From Trichuris trichiura (taxonomy: Eukaryota > Nematoda > Enoplea > Trichinellida > Trichuridae): a DNA stretch of 64,000 bases. Below the pieces are notes generated by a model, which saw only the letters and a program-made list of their open reading frames with translations, was not told the origin of the DNA and did no database searches. The stretch spans positions 1,240,001-1,304,000 of the forward strand of contig JBAJFE010000004.1 in assembly GCA_037903355.1 (NCBI GenBank). Direction: 5' to 3'. Both the position numbers and the translations under genes were made by a program. Below are positions 1 through 9,909 of the stretch, piece after piece; within the stretch, counting starts at the first letter, position 1, and each line of letters opens with the position of its first letter.

Positions 1-755
1 TCTGGAAGGATTCATGCCGGCAACTTTAAACCTTGTTGCTTCGAGGTTCATTAGTATTAGAAAATAAACGGACGTCTGCGAAGAGCGTGATGATCTTGAT
101 TTAACCTAAAGGTTCACAAATGTATTATTTCAATTAAGCGCGTTAATGCACTGCTTTATGGGTAATAAGGTAGCCTACAAATGCCATTAAATTGTCGAAC
201 AGAACAGCTCAACAAGTAGACAAAATTTTTGGGTGATTCCTGCTTAGACAACTCATTTACGGTTTAAATGAAATTTTAGATTGCATTCAAAATATCAAAT
301 GAGTCTTCAGTCTGATTTAAGAACCACTTTTGCGCAAAAGAGGAAGAATCGTGTTAAGTTCCGTTGACAAACGAAAAAGCCAAAAGAACAGCTCTGAAAA
401 ATACTCAGATCGCCTTTCTTTTAAAGTAGCGCGAGAAAAATAAAAATTTTACGTTGTGCGTTTTGTACGGCTGACCCGAGCGCGACGCTGTTAAAAGGGT
501 TTACTTAACTGCTTAGCGCCTGCTGAAGCGAATAGTTTCAGTTTAAATCATTTCTAAAATTTTTTACTTCTAAAAAAAATAGTTTTGTTGCTTCAGCTTA
601 AAGGCACGACTCATTAACTTCCTCTAAGTTACTCTGCGAGCGTTAGTACGGTAATGTACCTGCGAGACAAGTGGTTACTGTAAAAGGCGTTTCTTGAACT
701 GCAAAGATTTTGTTTTTATTTACGAGTTTTTTTTTGAAAGTGCAGTTTTGGGGCA
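1..755. other. Non-coding left end
   Basis: AT-rich sequence with no reading frame I can support. It contains a TACTGTA (676-682) and a TACGGTAAT near 650, both members of the motif described in the findings. It probably holds the promoter of the TBCK gene that starts at 756. Confidence 0.6.
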
Positions 756-3700
756 ATGCGCCTTCTTCTTGACGGGCATTTTGGTGTGTGCACTCTTGTT
801 AGTCGGCTTGAACTAGCAACAACAGAGTATGGGCCCAATGGTCTTCCGCTTACCCCTTTGTCAATTAACATAATCGGAAGATTTCCAACCTTAAAAGCTC
901 TGTCCTCCCCGTACTTATGCGCATATCTGGATATTCACCGAGGAAAATACGGTAAGTTCGCTCTATTTATTTGAATCTGTTCGTACATTCTTGCTGCTTC
1001 AAAGAACGTATGCCACTTGAACGCGGTAACTTTTTGCCGTTTATTAATACTTAAATCTTAAATGTGCATTACATAACATAGAATTTGCGCATATACGAGT
1101 ATTTTGTTGTCGGTATTCATCTTTTTTTAACTTCTGAAAAAGCATGAAACTCATAGCATCTTTTTTTAGATTAACAATTGCTTGATAGTTCGCGAGTAGA
1201 AGAAAGATGTTACATCTCAAGCTATTTTAGGTAAATCTGGCTAAGGAAACTCTAATGTAAAGAGCGGTTGTACGGTAATGCTCGTTTTTATTGAAATGCA
1301 GGTTCCTACTAATACGTGACTCGTAGCAACCTATAGGTTCAGCCTTCGCACGGTGTTAGTCTTTTTAAGTGCTTTTTTAGCAACCGGTGTAGGTTTCACA
1401 AAATTTCGTTTTTCTTTACTGGGACATAAAAAGGTAAAAGTTACAAAGTTTTCAAAAACTGCTCTCCCTGCAAATTGCTCGCATGTAAGGCCGCTGATCA
1501 TAGTTTCCACTTTTTCATTGCTCAGAAAATATACCACTTCTACAAAACTTCAATTGACTTTGAAAAAATTCCTCAAATTCATACCGTGTTCTTACTTATG
1601 ATATGCAGGTTGTTTTTAACTAGTCAAATTATAACATCGCCGTTGTAGAGGCCTTCTAGTTAATTGAGATAGACTATCCATTCCAAAGAAAAAAGAGAGA
1701 GAGACTGTATTATCGTATTCCTGATCCTCAGGTTATTTTTAAAGATGTGCAGGTGGCCTGTGCCTTCAAGCCCTTCGTAGGTTAATGTGATTGCATTATT
1801 TTCGTGCAGCATTTGACAGGCTTTTATTGCTTTGTTGTTGCGCTCGTTCTTACTTTATTTTTATAGAACGTATTTTTGTCATCAGCGAGCATTATTCCAA
1901 GACTTTTTACTCACTATTGGAAGAAAACATTGATGCCAGGCTAGATCGATTCAATCGGGTGGCTTTCAGCATCTTATGCGGACTTGATTATTTGCATACT
2001 CGCGGAATCTATCACACATTTTTAGCCGGAGAAACTGTTCTGCTTTCCGACGATGTAAGTGCCGCTCGTCATTTAGCTTACTCGTTTAAAATTGTTCAAA
2101 TCAGCCCTGAACATTATTGGCAGCTTCCGATTAGCGAATTTTGCGTAACGCCACCTGTTACTAACTTTCCGCCTTTCCAAAGCTGCAGCGCGTAGGCAAA
2201 GTTGCATTGTTTTCAAAAACATGAGTTTTTGTTCGTTTTTTTGAATTCTTTTTTACTGTTCACTTTATTCTGATGTTAAAAATTATACGAATTTGCAATG
2301 CTAACTTTGTCGTTTACGTTTTAATTCACAAAACCTTAAACTTTATTTCTTATTAGTTTGGCTTCTTAAGTAATACTGTCCTGTTTTGCTGAAAGTGCGC
2401 AAGTCGAGAGCATTCCGCGGTAGGCGCTGGAATTTTTGTTCTTTATAATGAGTAGCACATTAAATTCGTTTTTTCAAATAAGCGTGACTTTCTTTCTACT
2501 GTAGCCCTGTTGTTTGATGCTTAGGTTCTTTTGATCTGCCGAGCGCTTATTTCAAATTTAAAAAAAGCTTTCATCCACACCCATTTGCCAAATGTGTGTT
2601 TAGGGAACAGTGAGACTATCAAAATACGGATTGTATTACTTGACGGACCGTGGAAAGGACGCACCTTTGGAAAGAAGGTAACTTACTCATATAATTCACT
2701 CTGCCTCGAAATGGCAAGCTGTTTTAGGTATGACTGCTATTCAGCTCCAGAGTTTTACGTAAATGAATACGGGAAGCAATGTGTTGGGCCAAAAGTGGAC
2801 ATATGGTCACTGGGCATTTTGCTACTCGAACTTCTGCTGGTACAGTCGTTTGACTTTAGTATACTTTTCCGAATTGTCTATGATTTTATGGCTTTCGTTT
2901 GTTCGAAGCGGAACTGAACTCTCGTTTGGTCGAGCTGTGGCTGGGCGTAATTCAACGGGAACCAGTTCTGCTTTCAGTTTTGTCATGGCTGCGAAAAGAG
3001 CAGCGTTTGAGCCAGGAAGTTCCTTCGGCCAACATTCCGTCTTGGCCTTCCGAATTCCGAATGTTAATTTCAAAATGCCTTCAGCTGAAACCATCGCAAA
3101 GGTAAGTTGGAAAGCTTCTCAATTGTAGTCGCTTATTCTTGCTTGCCTGTAGACCGTCGGCATCCGAATTACTAAAAGCCTCCTTATTTGACCAACAAGA
3201 GAAGGTAACAAATTTATCGATTAGTTTTAATAACAAACTTTTGCCCACGTAGGAGTCAGTGCCCGTTCGGCTGGAGCAAATATTTTTGGACAGCAGTTTA
3301 TCTCAGGTTGGTCCGTCGGATGAACGAATTTCAGATGACGGTAGAACTTATGTGATTATCAAGTTCATTCCTACTGTAAATAATTCCAGTTTTTTTGAAA
3401 TACCTCCATGAGCCTTTTCGGCTAAGGCCAATTGATGAAATATACTTCATATGGACGCTATGCGGAAGCAAAGCGGAAGCAATATTAGTTAAAGAAAACG
3501 TAATAGAAGAAGCGCCTCCAATTGTTTGCTTGCCTTAGTAAGAGTGCTCAAGAAGCGAGAGTTGGTCCTTTTAGGTTATTTTCAGCCTTGTCATTGGCGA
3601 CCTGCATTTGTTGGGCGGTTTGAAAAATCATCGTCGCGTCGCTAATTTGAATATCTACTCGTTGAGCATGAAAAACCTAACGGAAGTACTGCTGTACTTT

Positions 3701-6114
3701 AATCCAACTTGTGAGAGCTCGCTTACATTTCGATGTTCAGAAAATGAAAACGGTCAGTCCTCTGGTGCATTTTCCTTTGTTGGAAACAGAGTACGTCCTT
3801 TTGCTGGTAAATTTTGAATATAAATTTACATAAAATGCCTGTAGGCTTCAAAGCTTACCGCGACTGGATCGATCGGTTCAATCTCTTCCGTTGTTAGTGA
3901 AAGAAAAGGACGTCTCCTATCAAGTTCGTTAAATTTCCATCTGCTTTTATATACTTTTTTTTACCTTTGCTCCTATAGGTTAAACGAACTGCTCTTTTTC
4001 GCCGTTTGCTGGCCGCCTATCCTTATACAAGAGAAAAGTTGATATCTGAGGCTGTATTCGATATCCCGCCAATATACCGTGGTTTGGTATGGGCTGCAAT
4101 TTTGGATATCCCTTATAATATCACGGACATATATTCGGTTGTCGACAAGGCAACTGAAGCGGCTACTGATCGTCAGGTCTTGAGCTGCATTTTTAAATCT
4201 TATTTTGCTTTATTATTATTATTATTGACTTTTGTCGGTTTCTGTTTGAGGAATGCAGGTTCCTATCTGTTAAGCATGCAACCATCCTGTTTTGCCTTTA
4301 CTATCGAGCATGTGGGCTTGTCCTGTTCTAACCATATCTAAGCCTAGACCAAAACATATGTTTAGCCTTATGTTTAGGCTTAGGCTTAAACAAAGGCACA
4401 ACAGGATGGACAGCAAAGTTACAGTATGCCTGTGGGACGCGTTACCGACAGACTCTTTATTATAATTATTGTTATTATTTTTTATTATTTATGTACTTTT
4501 TTAAGAATTAAGATTACTATTAGTAGTACAATTGGTTTTATAGATAGAAGTAGATATACCTAGATGTCATCAATACGACGAACTGCTGTCGTCTCCTACT
4601 GCCCATGAGAAATTCAAGCGCATTATCAAAGCTTGGACGGCGTTTCATCCTGAGTACGTTTATTGGCAAGGTTTGGACTCTTTATGCGCTCCATTTTTGT
4701 ACCTTCACTTTAACAACGAGTGTAACTTACCCGCGCTTACTCGCGTAGGCTGATTGTTCCGCGTTGCAGGTTTGGCTTTCGGATGTCTGACGGCATTCAT
4801 CAACTCATTCTTGAAAAGTTTCTTTTTGAAGGACAATTCAGCCGTCATGCGCGGTTAGCATCTATTGCGTATAGCCGAAGCTACTGAGCTCTTGTTGTTG
4901 TATACAGAATATTTGGCCGTTTTCGAAAATGCGCTCGCCTTCTACGACTGTCAGCTTTACAATCATTTTTGCAAAATCAACTTCCATCCGGAAGTACTGT
5001 AGTCAGGTGTTGCATCACTTTTTGTCTCATACTGTTTAATCTATTTCAGCTGTACGCAATACCGTGGTTTTTGACAATGTTTGCCCGTAAGTGTTTGTGG
5101 ATCATACCTCGCTACGTTGCGCATTGTAGACGTGATGCCATTGTACAAGTTGTTCCACGTTTGGGATTTGTTGTTGGTCAGCGGAAATTGTTTTCCTATA
5201 TGCATTGGCGTGGCCATATTGTCCCAGATGAGACGCCTCTTACTGCAAAGCGGTTTCAACGAATGCATCTTACTTTTTTCCGATATTCCCGGTACGCATT
5301 TATTGACTGTCCGTCTTTCAGCTTAATTAGCATCCTGCGAAATTTAACATTATGCAAATAACGTTCTGTTTTGAAACCAGAAGTCAATCTTGAAAATTGT
5401 CTAAAGGAAGCCGTTTCCGCCTATCGAGTTATACCGAAGAGCTTAATGTACAATCGTCCCTTGTCTGCCGTTTTGTCGAACAGCGCAAGCTGGATAGACG
5501 ATTACGTGCTCAAGGTTGGCGGGGAGTTGGTACGCGCGATGATTGCTTGCCAAGACGCTTTATACGCCGAGCTCAACTTAGGGAATGCAAATGGAACAGA
5601 TAAGCAAAGATGAAGATAGGGAAAACGGTTTGTTTCCGGAAATATGCGCGGACGAATTGATTTACTATCTTGATCGACCAGACGCCAACTCGGGCGCCTT
5701 TCTACTCATAGATGTTAGAAGTGAAGAAGAGTAATTGAACACTGCCAGTTTTCGCTTGCGTTTCGGCAATTCCCGTAATTTACAGATATGCAAGGAAAAC
5801 GTTCCCGCAAAGTCGAAATGTACCGTACACTATTGTTTTCAAAGAAGGCGAATGCGTCCGTTTTCCACCTCTTTTAGAGGAATTGCTGTCGCATGACTAC
5901 CGTATGATTGTCGTTATAGGGAGCTCAAGAGATTGCCGAGCCAGAAAGGTAAGCTTTCTTTTCGAAATGCTTTTGAATTTGCCTAATTCATTGTTTATAG
6001 TTCGCAACCGCGTTAATTGACTCTAATTATAACCGCGTATGCATTTTGCATGGCGGAATCGAAGTCATTAGGTATTACAGTGTCCATGGAAATTATTTAA
6101 GACGTATTGAGTAG
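756..6114 (+). CDS. TBCK: TBC domain-containing protein kinase-like (TBCK)
   Basis: TBCK is a pseudokinase-TBC-rhodanese protein linked to Rab regulation and mTOR/endosome function. Readable exons: 756-951, 1867-2054, 2604-2677, 2728-2839, about 2890-3101, 3153-3204, 3253-3340, 3390-3537, 3586-about 3800, 3845-3923, 3979-4176, 4544-4721, 4770-4853, 4908-4993, 5050-5086, 5130-5291, 5381-5514, 5582-5730, 5786-5948, 6001-6114. The N-terminus aligns from the first Met with vertebrate TBCK (GPNGLPLTP block). The kinase-like part lacks HRD (YHT) and DFG (KYG), as in the family. The TBC part has [12 protein letters not shown] and the glutamine finger YWQGLDSL, then [11 protein letters not shown] and [13 protein letters not shown]. 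The last exons encode a rhodanese-like domain ([11 protein letters not shown]). Two joins are unresolved: exon 4/5 has no AG acceptor, and the 3' end of exon 9 does not phase with exon 10. Intron 952-1866 is unusually long. Start chosen by homology. Confidence 0.9.
4282..4409. repeat. Foldback repeat in TBCK intron (copy 1)
   Basis: The ends are inverted: CCATCCTGTTTTGCCTTT at the left and AAAGGCACAACAGGATGG at the right, one mismatch. A second inner inverted pair uses TTAGGC-like words. A related 97-bp element lies at 24634-24730. Likely a small non-autonomous foldback element. Confidence 0.6.
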
Positions 6115-6833
6115 CCGCATTCCAAAGATACGCAGTGGAACGTATTCATACGGTAAGCTTACTAAGCGAAAATATGCTAATAATTGCGACTGTGAGCATC
6201 CGTATTTCTTGTTTTTAATTTTATTACCGTACGCTCAATAGAAAGCAGGTTGTTACTATTTTTAAACGATCGCTAAGGCGTTGATTTGTCGCTTCCGCCG
6301 AGCATGTTAACCAAACGGTTCGTTTGCTTTTAAGCGGGTAGCTGCACGGCATTCCTTTTTTCAACAGCTCACTTACAGCGTCTTATATAATGTTCCGAAA
6401 TAAAAAGCAAAAGAGAAAGCTAATACACTTTTCCACGGTATAAGGACGGTAAAAAATGTCAAGCTGCTCTTGTGTAATATTTTGCAATGCAGCAGTGCGC
6501 ACCGATTCTTTTCTGTACTGTTAAAAGGTGAGGGAACGTAACCTGAGCACTATTTTCAAGCTACAGTAAGCAGTCTCCCGCTGCGAAAGGAAATGTTAAT
6601 GCAGCAGTATAAAGAGCGGCCGATTTCGAGCGGGTATTTAACGTACTTGTAAATCTCTTTTTTTGCTCCTTTTGTACAGTAGCTGTCAATCGACAGACTG
6701 TGCGTATAATTTTCGTGATTGTTTGCGTCCTGCCGCTGTCCAAAATTTGTTGACGGTCGTTAGAAAGTTCACCAATTGTGTACGGCACAGTCAAAGTTGA
6801 TTTGCACGTTCGTGCAGCCGAATCGATCTCGAG

Positions 6834-7592
6834 ATGGACGAATTGCAAAGTGAATTTGTGAAATACCAACTGATTTTGGACAACTACTACGACAGAAAAG
6901 AGAGAATTTATCAAAGAAGTCGCGAAGTAGCTATAGAAAGCAAAAGAATAATATTTCTACTTCATCGACCCAAACAGTTGGACGATGGTTGGATTAAGGA
7001 GGCCGAAGGCCGCCTGCAGAAGGTTCGAGATACTGATCTGTTATTTTTGGCCAAAGAACTGGCAGGCGAAGATTATTCATTATTTCAAGCCTCGTATTGT
7101 TTTGGTCTCCAAGAGTACATGGAAGCGCTGCTATTCTATAACTTCTTAACGAAAAAGTCAATTGTCACTTTGGAGGACGTTCGTCAGCTTTTAACGTATA
7201 CGGACGATAAGTGCGGAAGTCGTCTATTTCTCCACGTGGCTGTCGATGACTACGTTGGCGCCATTTCGGACTTTGGCGGGGAATTGACGCGCTTCATTTT
7301 AAATGCCGTCGCTTCGGGCACCGATCCAAACTTGGACGTCCTTTGCCATTTGATGCAGCGTTTGTTCGTTTGTCTCAATTTTTTACCCTACAAGAAACAC
7401 AGTTTTACCAGCAAGGTGCTTCAGTTTCGAGCCAGCGTAAGAAAAGTTGAAAAAGCGCGATTTTTATTGTATCTTCGATGTGCGGAACAGAAGCAATTCT
7501 GTTTGGTGAATTGGCTTCCACCTTTGGAAATTCGTTATCGTCATTTTTTCCCTCGCGAATCAGTATTGCCCAAGGAAGAAGAAAGTGAATGA
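6834..7592 (+). CDS. TSNAX: Translin-associated factor X (TRAX)
   Basis: A single 252-codon exon. TRAX pairs with translin to form the C3PO RNase, which degrades the passenger strand during RISC loading and processes tRNA. The frame carries the translin-superfamily helices: YDRKERIYQRSREVAIESKR near residues 19-38, LAKELAGEDYSLFQAS near 77-92, GLQEYMEALLFYNFL, and GELTRFILNAVASG. These match TRAX better than translin (SRDITVESKR and GLQEYVEA in vertebrates). The acidic GLQEYxEA segment is where TRAX catalytic residues lie. Length is a little shorter than vertebrate TRAX (about 290). The start is the first ATG, in purine context. It lies 0.7 kb downstream of TBCK on the same strand, with an AATAAA near 7707. 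Confidence 0.9.
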   Translation: MDELQSEFVKYQLILDNYYDRKERIYQRSREVAIESKRIIFLLHRPKQLDDGWIKEAEGRLQKVRDTDLLFLAKELAGEDYSLFQASYCFGLQEYMEALLFYNFLTKKSIVTLEDVRQLLTYTDDKCGSRLFLHVAVDDYVGAISDFGGELTRFILNAVASGTDPNLDVLCHLMQRLFVCLNFLPYKKHSFTSKVLQFRASVRKVEKARFLLYLRCAEQKQFCLVNWLPPLEIRYRHFFPRESVLPKEEESE

Positions 7593-7894
7593 ACAAGTGT
7601 CCCTCACTTGGGTCGCAAGTGAATGCTCTGATAAGGATGTTGTTGAAAATATAACTTCTTTTAGCGAGTGCGTAGATTCTAATAGGACGAAAGCGGGTCG
7701 TTTTAAATAAACAATTCTTGCTAAAACGGCGTCGCTTCCTAAAGGCACAACAATGTCTATGCCATATCTTTGCCAGATAAAAGCGAATGAAAAAGCTGTT
7801 CGCCTGCGTACCTTCAACGAGCAATAAAAACGAAGAACCAAGTGTTTAAATGCGCAATTCAACAGTCTGGTTAAAAACAACTGTTTTCAACAGT
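7593..7894. other. TRAX 3' flank
   Basis: Probable 3' UTR and spacer. It holds AATAAA-type signals near 7707 and 7823. No gene seen. Confidence 0.5.
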
Positions 7895-8057
7895 CGAACG
7901 AACTGTTTTCAAGTACTTGTTCTGAATTTTTCCTTAATACATGCTCATCCATCCGTTGGTAGGGCATTTTCTTCGGTTTAATTTCAGAATCCATCAACGG
8001 GCAAGAAAACATACCGTATGAACATTTGAGACGCAGTAGTAAAAAGAGCAACAGAGC
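7895..8057 (+). mobile_element. Penelope-like element 3' tail (fragment)
   Basis: This shares the block containing GCTCATCCATCCGTTGG and the following TTTAATTTCAGAA...CATACCGTAT with the reverse complement of 27125-27260, the 3' UTR of the PLE there. No coding part remains. The gypsy-type element at 8063-9904 inserted at its right edge, so the sequence after 9904 was once contiguous with it. Confidence 0.7.
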
Positions 8058-8062
8058 AACAT

Positions 8063-8167
8063 TGTAGCGAACGCGGACCTGGATGTTACCTGCGTATCAC
8101 GTTGTAAAGATTACGGTAGTTAGTTAGCTAGTCCAAATAACCTTTCGCCTTTTCTCCGTGTCCTACA
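8063..8167 (+). repeat. 5' LTR (105 bp)
   Basis: Begins TGTAGCGAACG and ends GTGTCCTACA; near-identical to the interrupted 3' copy. Immediately preceded by AACAT. Confidence 0.85.
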
Positions 8168-9294
8168 TTGGTGACCCGTGAGTGATGCCATGAAAAGTGC
8201 TCAAACTACAGATGCCACGCAGTTGCCAGGATTGCAGCAGCCGCAACCACCCATATTTCTTCCCGTGCTGGCGTACACCGATGTCGAACTATGGTTCGCA
8301 CGCTTGGAAAATGCCCTTTGGCCTTAGAAACGCAGCACAAACTTTCCAGCGCTTTATCGACCAGGTGCTACGCGGAATCGACGGTTGTTTTGCCTACGTC
8401 AACGACATTCTTGTCGACATTCTGCAATCCTGCAATCCTCTTCAGAGCAAGAGCACTTACAATTATTGACAAAATTCCTCGACCGCTTAGCGCAATTTGG
8501 ACTCAAGGTAAACCCAGGCAAATGCGTCCTCGGCGCCAAGTCGCTCGTTTTCCTAAGACACCTTGTTGACTCCAACGGCATCAAACCGGCACCTGGAAAG
8601 GTTGAAGCAATACAAAACTTTACCAAACCCACAACGCTCAAACAGCTTCGTCAGTTCCTTGGTATGATAAACTTTTACCGACGCTTTCTCCCCAACTTAG
8701 CCATGATCCTCAAACCTTTGGACGACCTCGTGACAAAAACGCGGGGCACAATCGCGTGGACACCTCAGGCAACCTCCTCATTCGAACAAGCGAAGTCTAC
8801 GTTAGCCCGAGCCACCTTGCTCGAACACCCAGAACCGACCGCACCGTTAGCGTTAATGGTCGACGCCTCCGACCAAGGTATAGGCGCAGTCCTCCAACAG
8901 CGTGTCAACGCTACCTGGAAACCGCTAGCGTTCTTTTCCAGGAGACTGCAAGAACGTCAGAAGCGTTACAGCACCTTCAGCCGCAATGAAGCACTTCCGC
9001 TCCTCCGTGGATAGCCGTCAAGTGACGATTTTTACCGATCACAAGCCACTCGTGCGAGCGTTTGAAAACGGTTCCCAAGGTCTCTTAGACCGCGAAATCC
9101 GACAACTTGATTACGTCACGTCTATGCAAGCCAAAATACGTCATGTTAGCGGCAAGGACAATGTGGTAGCCGATGCTCTCTCCCGCGAAGCTTATGCCGT
9201 CGCCAGCACCGGCCCGGCACTCTCAGCTAAGGACATCGCCTTAGCCCAAAGCGAAGACCCAGAGCTCCAATGGATCAAGGATCACTCTGCCTTG

Positions 9295-9904
9295 CGTAGC
9301 GAACGCGGTCCTGGATGTTGCCTGCGTATCACGTTGTATAGATTACGGTAGTCAGTTATGGTTGTAAGGTCTTCTGCGGCTTTTCCCGTTTTTTTCTTTT
9401 CTTTTTCTTTTTGTCGCGAGAGCCACTTACGTCTCTGCCGGGTTAAGGAGGCTCTTTTCATCCGCCATAACCATACGATCAACCGTGACAAAGGACAAGA
9501 GGTTAGCTCGGCTTGGGACCCACTGATTAGTAAAACCAAGTGTTGCTCTCTGCCGCGCTGACCTCGATTCCCATTCCTATTGTTGCGTGAGCCTATATAA
9601 CACCGTTCGGAGAATAACACCTCCTCCACCACCTCACTGACGACGGAACTAGAGCGTTCCGAAAGCTTTGAACATTAAAAAGTTGAGTGCGTTGATATCT
9701 GTACATTTTCTTAATAACGGCTCATCCATCCGTTGGTAGAGCAGTTGTTTTAGTTTAATTACAGATAACAGCACAACGAAAAAACGGGAAAAGCCGCAGA
9801 AGACCTTACAACCATGAAAATACAGCCCGTTACAAAACACCCAGTTTTCAAGTCAGTCAGTTAGTGAGTTTGAGTAAACTTTCGGCTGTACTCCGTGTCC
9901 TACA
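9295..9904 (+). repeat. 3' LTR, split by a nested insertion
   Basis: The 3' LTR is 9295-9358 (64 bp) plus 9864-9904 (41 bp), together exactly 105 bp like the 5' LTR. The middle is the PLE fragment 9359-9854 followed by its target duplication (AGTCAGTTA at 9350-9358 and 9855-9863). Followed by AACAT. Confidence 0.85.
9359..9854 (+). mobile_element. Penelope-like element 3' fragment nested in gypsy LTR
   Basis: A 496-bp insertion flanked by a 9-bp direct repeat. From about 9415 a frame encodes the end of a PLE protein (RESHLRLCRVKEALFIR, NRDKG), closely matching the C-terminus of the PLE at 27-28 kb (RESHFRLRQIKESLFIR). The 3' UTR with GCTCATCCATCCGTTGG follows. The two ends are inverted copies of each other (9359-9394 versus about 9780-9818, containing AACGGGAAAAGCCGCAGAAG), a layout typical of PLE insertions with an inverted terminal fragment. 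Confidence 0.8.
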
Positions 9905-9909
9905 AACAT

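Larger units (their letters stand above)
8063..9904 (+). mobile_element. Ty3/gypsy-type LTR retrotransposon, internally deleted
   Basis: Two LTRs of 105 bp each bound the element. They start TGTAG (CGTAG in the 3' copy) and end CTACA. A 5-bp duplication AACAT sits outside both (8058-8062 and 9905-9909). A primer-binding-like TTGGTGACCCGTGAG follows the 5' LTR. Inside, a gag start (from 8190; WFARLEN motif) is fused to reverse transcriptase (MPFGLRNAAQTFQRF), followed by the thumb and RNase H (TDHKPLVRAF, HVSGKDNVVADALSR). Protease, most of gag, integrase and the polypurine tract are missing. The RT catalytic box reads YVND instead of YVDD and frameshifts follow, so it is non-functional. Removing the nested insert, the element is about 1.34 kb. 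No envelope gene was seen. Confidence 0.9.

Noticed and set aside
9282..9632. 116-codon minus frame across the gypsy/PLE junction.
   Set aside because: It crosses an insertion breakpoint and is antisense to the recognisable PLE C-terminus.
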